A stretch of 64,000 nucleotides of DNA from Paenibacillus sabinae T27 (GTDB lineage Bacteria; Bacillota; Bacilli; Paenibacillales; Paenibacillaceae), in the NCBI RefSeq assembly GCF_000612505.1, contig NZ_CP004078.1, positions 3,077,252-3,141,251 of the forward strand, in the 5' to 3' direction. Numbering within the stretch: position 1 is the first letter of the stretch; each line of letters opens with the position of its first letter. Of the stretch, positions 61,079 through 64,000 are shown piece after piece. The notes under the pieces are model-generated. The model was not told the origin of the DNA. It searched no databases and was given only the letters and a program-made list of their open reading frames with translations. The position numbers and the translations under genes are program-made.

Positions 61079-61853
61079 TCAGGTATAAATGGACAAGAGC
61101 GGCTGATGATCGGTGAACATGTACAGCTGGGCCGGCCGCTGCGAATATTGATTGGAGCTAAGCGGATTGCCCTCCGAGTCCCGCACCTCCTGCAAAATGC
61201 CCTGACGGCTGCGTGTGGAAGTGATTTTACGGATAAAGTTCGGCTCCTTGAATTCCGGAACTACCGTCTGAATGACCTGATAGAGCTCACTCAGTGTAAA
61301 ATGAGGCGGCAGAAACTGCTTGGCTATCGTTGTCTGCAGCATCTGCTGCTGAATTCGCAGGTAAGCGTCCTGAATAATATCGTGGTGGTCGAAAGCCAGC
61401 TCCAGTTCCTCCAACGCCTCCTTCAAGGTAAATAGCCCGACCTCTCCCGCATCGTCGGAGGCCTGTCTGTGCTCAAGCATCCATTCCTCGACGAGCGCAA
61501 AAAAAAGCGTGGCTGATGATCCAACCGCGCGGGTCCCGCCCCGGCGTGCTGTATACCCCCAAATATTCCAGGTGGCCACCGTCGACCCCCGTTTCTTCCT
61601 TTAACTCCCGTGTAGCCGCGTCATATATTGATTCATTTTCCTGACAAAAGCCCCCGGGAAGAGCCCACATTCCTTCGCAAGGCCATTTCTTCCGCCGGAT
61701 CAGCATCACCTTCAGTTCACGCAGCGGAAGCGTCTTCGTTACAGTCTTACGCTCGCGTTTAGTCAACGTAAACATGACGATATCGGCCGGAACCCCGTCC
61801 GGAGTGCGGTATTTTTTGGCGTTGTAGTGTTGTTCCCCGTTCTCGCTCACCAT
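61079..61853 (-). pseudogene. NrtR-like Nudix hydrolase/regulator, apparently frameshifted
   Basis: Two overlapping frames add up to one protein. The first (from ATG 61853, after AAAGGATGG) carries a perfect Nudix box, GX5EX7REUXEEXGU, in ENESIYDAATRELKEETGV and runs to PRGWIISHAFF. The second continues ALVEEWMLEHRQ and ends in the C-terminal winged helix (LSELYQVIQTVVPEFKEPNFIRKI) of NrtR-type NAD regulators. The shift falls on an 8-base homopolymer (61499-61506); one base fewer joins both in HAFFALVEEW. It could be a true mutation, transcriptional slippage or an assembly error. Heads the nrtR-pncA-pncB cluster, so it probably controls NAD salvage. Confidence 0.75.
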
Positions 61854-61885
61854 AGATCCATCCTTTGCCGCAGCTAAAATGCGTT

Positions 61886-61914
61886 ATTATATCCTTAAAT
61901 GTTACCAAACCTAA
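61886..61914 (-). promoter_or_regulatory. Promoter of the NAD-salvage operon
   Basis: On the minus strand: -35 TTAGGT (61914-61909), 17-base spacer, -10 TATAAT (61891-61886). A direct repeat of GTAAC lies just upstream (about 61932-61947). Confidence 0.55.
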
Positions 61915-62011
61915 TCTTCGAAAATCAACAACCTTGTTACAAAAGTTACATAATCCACTCATTAATAGAGGCAAATGTCCGATCATTCCGATCATCTTCC
62001 ATCCACAGGTA

Positions 62012-62056
62012 CAATAATGACCCTGCCGCTATACCGTAAGCGCAGGGTCATTATCA
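62012..62056 (-). terminator. Terminator downstream of ricA
   Basis: TAATGACCCTGC / GCAGGGTCATTA 12-base stem with a 15-base loop. The following tract on the minus strand is only weakly T-rich. Confidence 0.6.
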
Positions 62057-62101
62057 CTGTTTTACCGGATTGCCGCTCTGATCTGGCGCTGACCGGTTAT
62101 A

Positions 62102-62554
62102 TTATTCGCCGCATTTGGAAGGTGGGGCTTCTGTGCCGGCTTCGACATTGATTTTCTCCGAGACGGTGTCACGGATGACGGATACGACCAATTGCAGCAG
62201 GTAATTGATGTCGGTCTGGCTCTGCTGAAATTCGGTGACAAGCGGAATACCGTCGATCTCGTCTTGAAGCTCGCTGATCTCGCGCTCGATTTTGGCCACC
62301 ATCTCTTTATTGCCGAAGCTCTCGAAGGCAACGATCTCCTTCTGCTTCTTCTTCATCTTGGAAATAAGCACCTGAATGCGTTCATGATTCCGGATTTTCT
62401 CTTCGGCCAGCTTAAAGTGCTGGACTTCTTCACTGGTCGAAATCAGCGACGCGAGTTCCTTGGCCTTGGCCAGAATATCGTCGCGCACGATCAGATCGCG
62501 GGTATCATAGGTCATCATCCCGTATGAGTTCACACGGCCTTTTTCCTCTGTCAT
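62102..62554 (-). CDS. ricA: RicA (YmcA), YlbF/YmcA family
   Basis: 150 aa. Helical protein with DILAKAKELASLISTSEEV and QVLISKMKKKQKEIVAFE, the YlbF/YmcA pattern, and a C-terminal SKCGE with the Cys that in B. subtilis RicA helps hold a 4Fe-4S cluster in the RicA-RicF-RicT complex. That complex stimulates RNase Y processing and affects competence, sporulation and biofilm formation. It follows miaB by 28 bases, as in B. subtilis, where cotE would come next. Confidence 0.93.
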   Translation of the reverse strand: MTEEKGRVNSYGMMTYDTRDLIVRDDILAKAKELASLISTSEEVQHFKLAEEKIRNHERIQVLISKMKKKQKEIVAFESFGNKEMVAKIEREISELQDEIDGIPLVTEFQQSQTDINYLLQLVVSVIRDTVSEKINVEAGTEAPPSKCGE

Positions 62555-62582
62555 ACCAGCACGCTCACTTTCATTATGGAGT

Positions 62583-64000
62583 TTAATGGACGGCCGCGGC
62601 TTCGGTTACGCAGACGCCCTGGATATACCAGGTCTTCGTATCGGTGATGCGCACGTTGACAAAGCTGCCGATGAGCTCCTTCGGCCCTTCAAAATGAACC
62701 AGCTTGTTGCTGCGGGTCCGTCCGGAGAGCACGTCGGCGTTATTTTTGCTCTCGCCTTCAACAAGCACTTCGACCGTCTGTCCGAGCATCCGCTCGTTGC
62801 CGATTCGGCTCTGCTCGCTGATCAGCTCGTTCAACCGGCGCAGCCGGTCGCTCTTAACCTCAGCCGACACATTGTCCTCCATTGCGGCCGCCGGCGTTCC
62901 TTCACGGGGAGAATATATGAATGTGTAGGCCATATCGAAGCCAACCTCGCGCACGAGCGACATCGTTTCCTCGAACTGCTCCTCCGTCTCGCCGGGGAAG
63001 CCGACGATAATGTCCGTGGTCAGCACAAGGTCCTTGACCGATGCCTTCAGCTTGCCTACAAGCGTCAGGAAGGTCTCCCGGCTGTATTTGCGGCTCATTT
63101 TTTTGAGAATGGCGTTGCTTCCGGACTGAACGGGCAGATGGATGCTTTCCATCAGGTTGCCGCCTTTGCCCAGCACTTCGACAAGCTTATCGTCAAAATC
63201 GCGCGGGTGCGAGGTCATGAACCGGATACGCGGAATGTCGATCTTGTGCAGATCATCCATTAAATCGCCAAACGTATAATCGATATCGGTAAAATCTTTG
63301 CCGTAAGCATTTACGTTCTGGCCAAGCAGCGTCACTTCCTTGAAGCCCTGACGGGCCAGCTCGCGAAGCTCCGCGATTACATCCTCCGGACGCCGGCTTC
63401 TTTCCTTGCCCCGGGTGTAGGGAACGATACAGTACGTACAGAATTTGTCGCAGCCGTACATGATGTTGACCCAGGCGCGCAGGCCCTCTCTTTTTTTCGG
63501 CAGGTTCTCGATAATGTCGCCTTCCTTGGACCAGACCTCTACGACCAATTCCTTGCTGAACATCGCTTCCTTGATCAAGGCAGGCAGACGATGAATATTG
63601 TGCGTGCCAAAAATCATATCGACAAACCCGTGCTTCGCCATGATCCGGTTAACTACGCCCTCTTCCTGGGACATGCATCCGCAGACGCCGAGCAGCAGGC
63701 CCGGTTTCTCCTTCTTCAGATGCTTCAGGTGGCCGAGTTCTCCGAATACCTTATCTTCAGCGTTCTCCCGGATGGCGCAGGTATTGAGCAATATGATGTC
63801 CGCCTCGTTCCGGTCCTCGGTGCTCCGGTAGCCCATCTCCTCAAGCATGCCCTTCATCGTCTCGGTATCATGCTCGTTCATTAGACAGCCGTAGGTCGTG
63901 ATGTGGTATAGCTTGCCTTCGCCGAAAGCTCTCATGTCCTCGGGAATGGCAAAATCGTAGTGGACCTCTATATCTTCCTTGCCGCGCCGCTTGCCTTCCT
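62583..64000 (-). CDS. miaB: tRNA methylthiotransferase MiaB (5' end beyond window)
   Basis: Radical-SAM enzyme that adds the 2-methylthio group to i6A37 of tRNA, after MiaA. The visible part has the N-terminal cluster cysteines ([30 protein letters not shown]), the radical-SAM CxxxCxxC ([11 protein letters not shown]) and the C-terminal TRAM domain ([21 protein letters not shown] begins it). The frame stays open upstream of ATG 63935 to the window edge and encodes the [16 protein letters not shown] stretch that precedes this region in other MiaBs, so the true start lies outside. Confidence 0.96.
   Translation of the reverse strand, partial: EGKRRGKEDIEVHYDFAIPEDMRAFGEGKLYHITTYGCLMNEHDTETMKGMLEEMGYRSTEDRNEADIILLNTCAIRENAEDKVFGELGHLKHLKKEKPGLLLGVCGCMSQEEGVVNRIMAKHGFVDMIFGTHNIHRLPALIKEAMFSKELVVEVWSKEGDIIENLPKKREGLRAWVNIMYGCDKFCTYCIVPYTRGKERSRRPEDVIAELRELARQGFKEVTLLGQNVNAYGKDFTDIDYTFGDLMDDLHKIDIPRIRFMTSHPRDFDDKLVEVLGKGGNLMESIHLPVQSGSNAILKKMSRKYSRETFLTLVGKLKASVKDLVLTTDIIVGFPGETEEQFEETMSLVREVGFDMAYTFIYSPREGTPAAAMEDNVSAEVKSDRLRRLNELISEQSRIGNERMLGQTVEVLVEGESKNNADVLSGRTRSNKLVHFEGPKELIGSFVNVRITDTKTWYIQGVCVTEAAAVH

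Overview
The window looks like the chromosome of a spore-forming, Paenibacillus-like Firmicute of moderate-to-high GC. It has sporulation genes (spoVK, cotE), a glnRA operon with a textbook GlnR operator, AGGAGG-type ribosome-binding sites with frequent TTG/GTG starts, YpdA (bacillithiol metabolism) and Bacillus-type LexA boxes. Species cannot be fixed from the sequence alone.

Left part (about 1-25000) is mostly a core backbone, nearly all on the minus strand and in the gene order known from Bacillus subtilis: metH (5' end only), yneA/lexA (divergent, SOS), glnR-glnA, ynbB, hflX, spoVK, hfq, miaA, mutL, mutS, cotE. Extra genes sit among them: a class A PBP, a YdcF protein, a DUF402 protein, an RsmJ-type methyltransferase and a very GC-rich putative amidoligase between mutS and cotE. 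The right edge (62100-64000) returns to the backbone with ricA (ymcA) and miaB (5' end outside the window), which in B. subtilis directly adjoin cotE.

The 37 kb between cotE and ricA is accessory. In order it holds an ArAE membrane protein; an NMT1/SsuA-type ABC importer; small unknown proteins; an RsgA GTPase; a promoter-small ORF-terminator unit; a HAD hydrolase; an ArsR-DUF2087 regulator divergent from ypdA; a BmrCD-like heterodimeric multidrug ABC exporter preceded by a leader peptide and attenuator like bmrB; a YcaQ-family DNA glycosylase with a LexA box in its promoter; a Cys-rich DUF326 copper-type protein; a CobW/P47K GTPase; MoaB; and an ArsR-like regulator with an ABC-2 exporter.

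The most notable system is at 50102-58414. One minus-strand operon encodes a NifX-type cofactor-domain protein, O-acetylhomoserine sulfhydrylase and two nitrogenase component-1-like subunits (alpha- and beta-like). Upstream lies a two-gene pyruvate:ferredoxin oxidoreductase. The component-1 subunits keep the P-cluster-type cysteines and a cofactor-type Cys/His pair, but the alpha-like subunit lacks the His195/Gln191 equivalents of true nitrogenase. Linkage to O-acetylhomoserine sulfhydrylase suggests a methylthio-alkane-reductase-like route that releases methanethiol for methionine synthesis. No nifH or nifB is in the window. Upstream DNA carries a sigma-A-like promoter with a dyad, a strong terminator in the leader and a perfect Fnr-type site, which fits an oxygen-controlled enzyme.

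Next to it is an NAD-salvage operon (NrtR-like Nudix regulator with an apparent frameshift, pncA, pncB).
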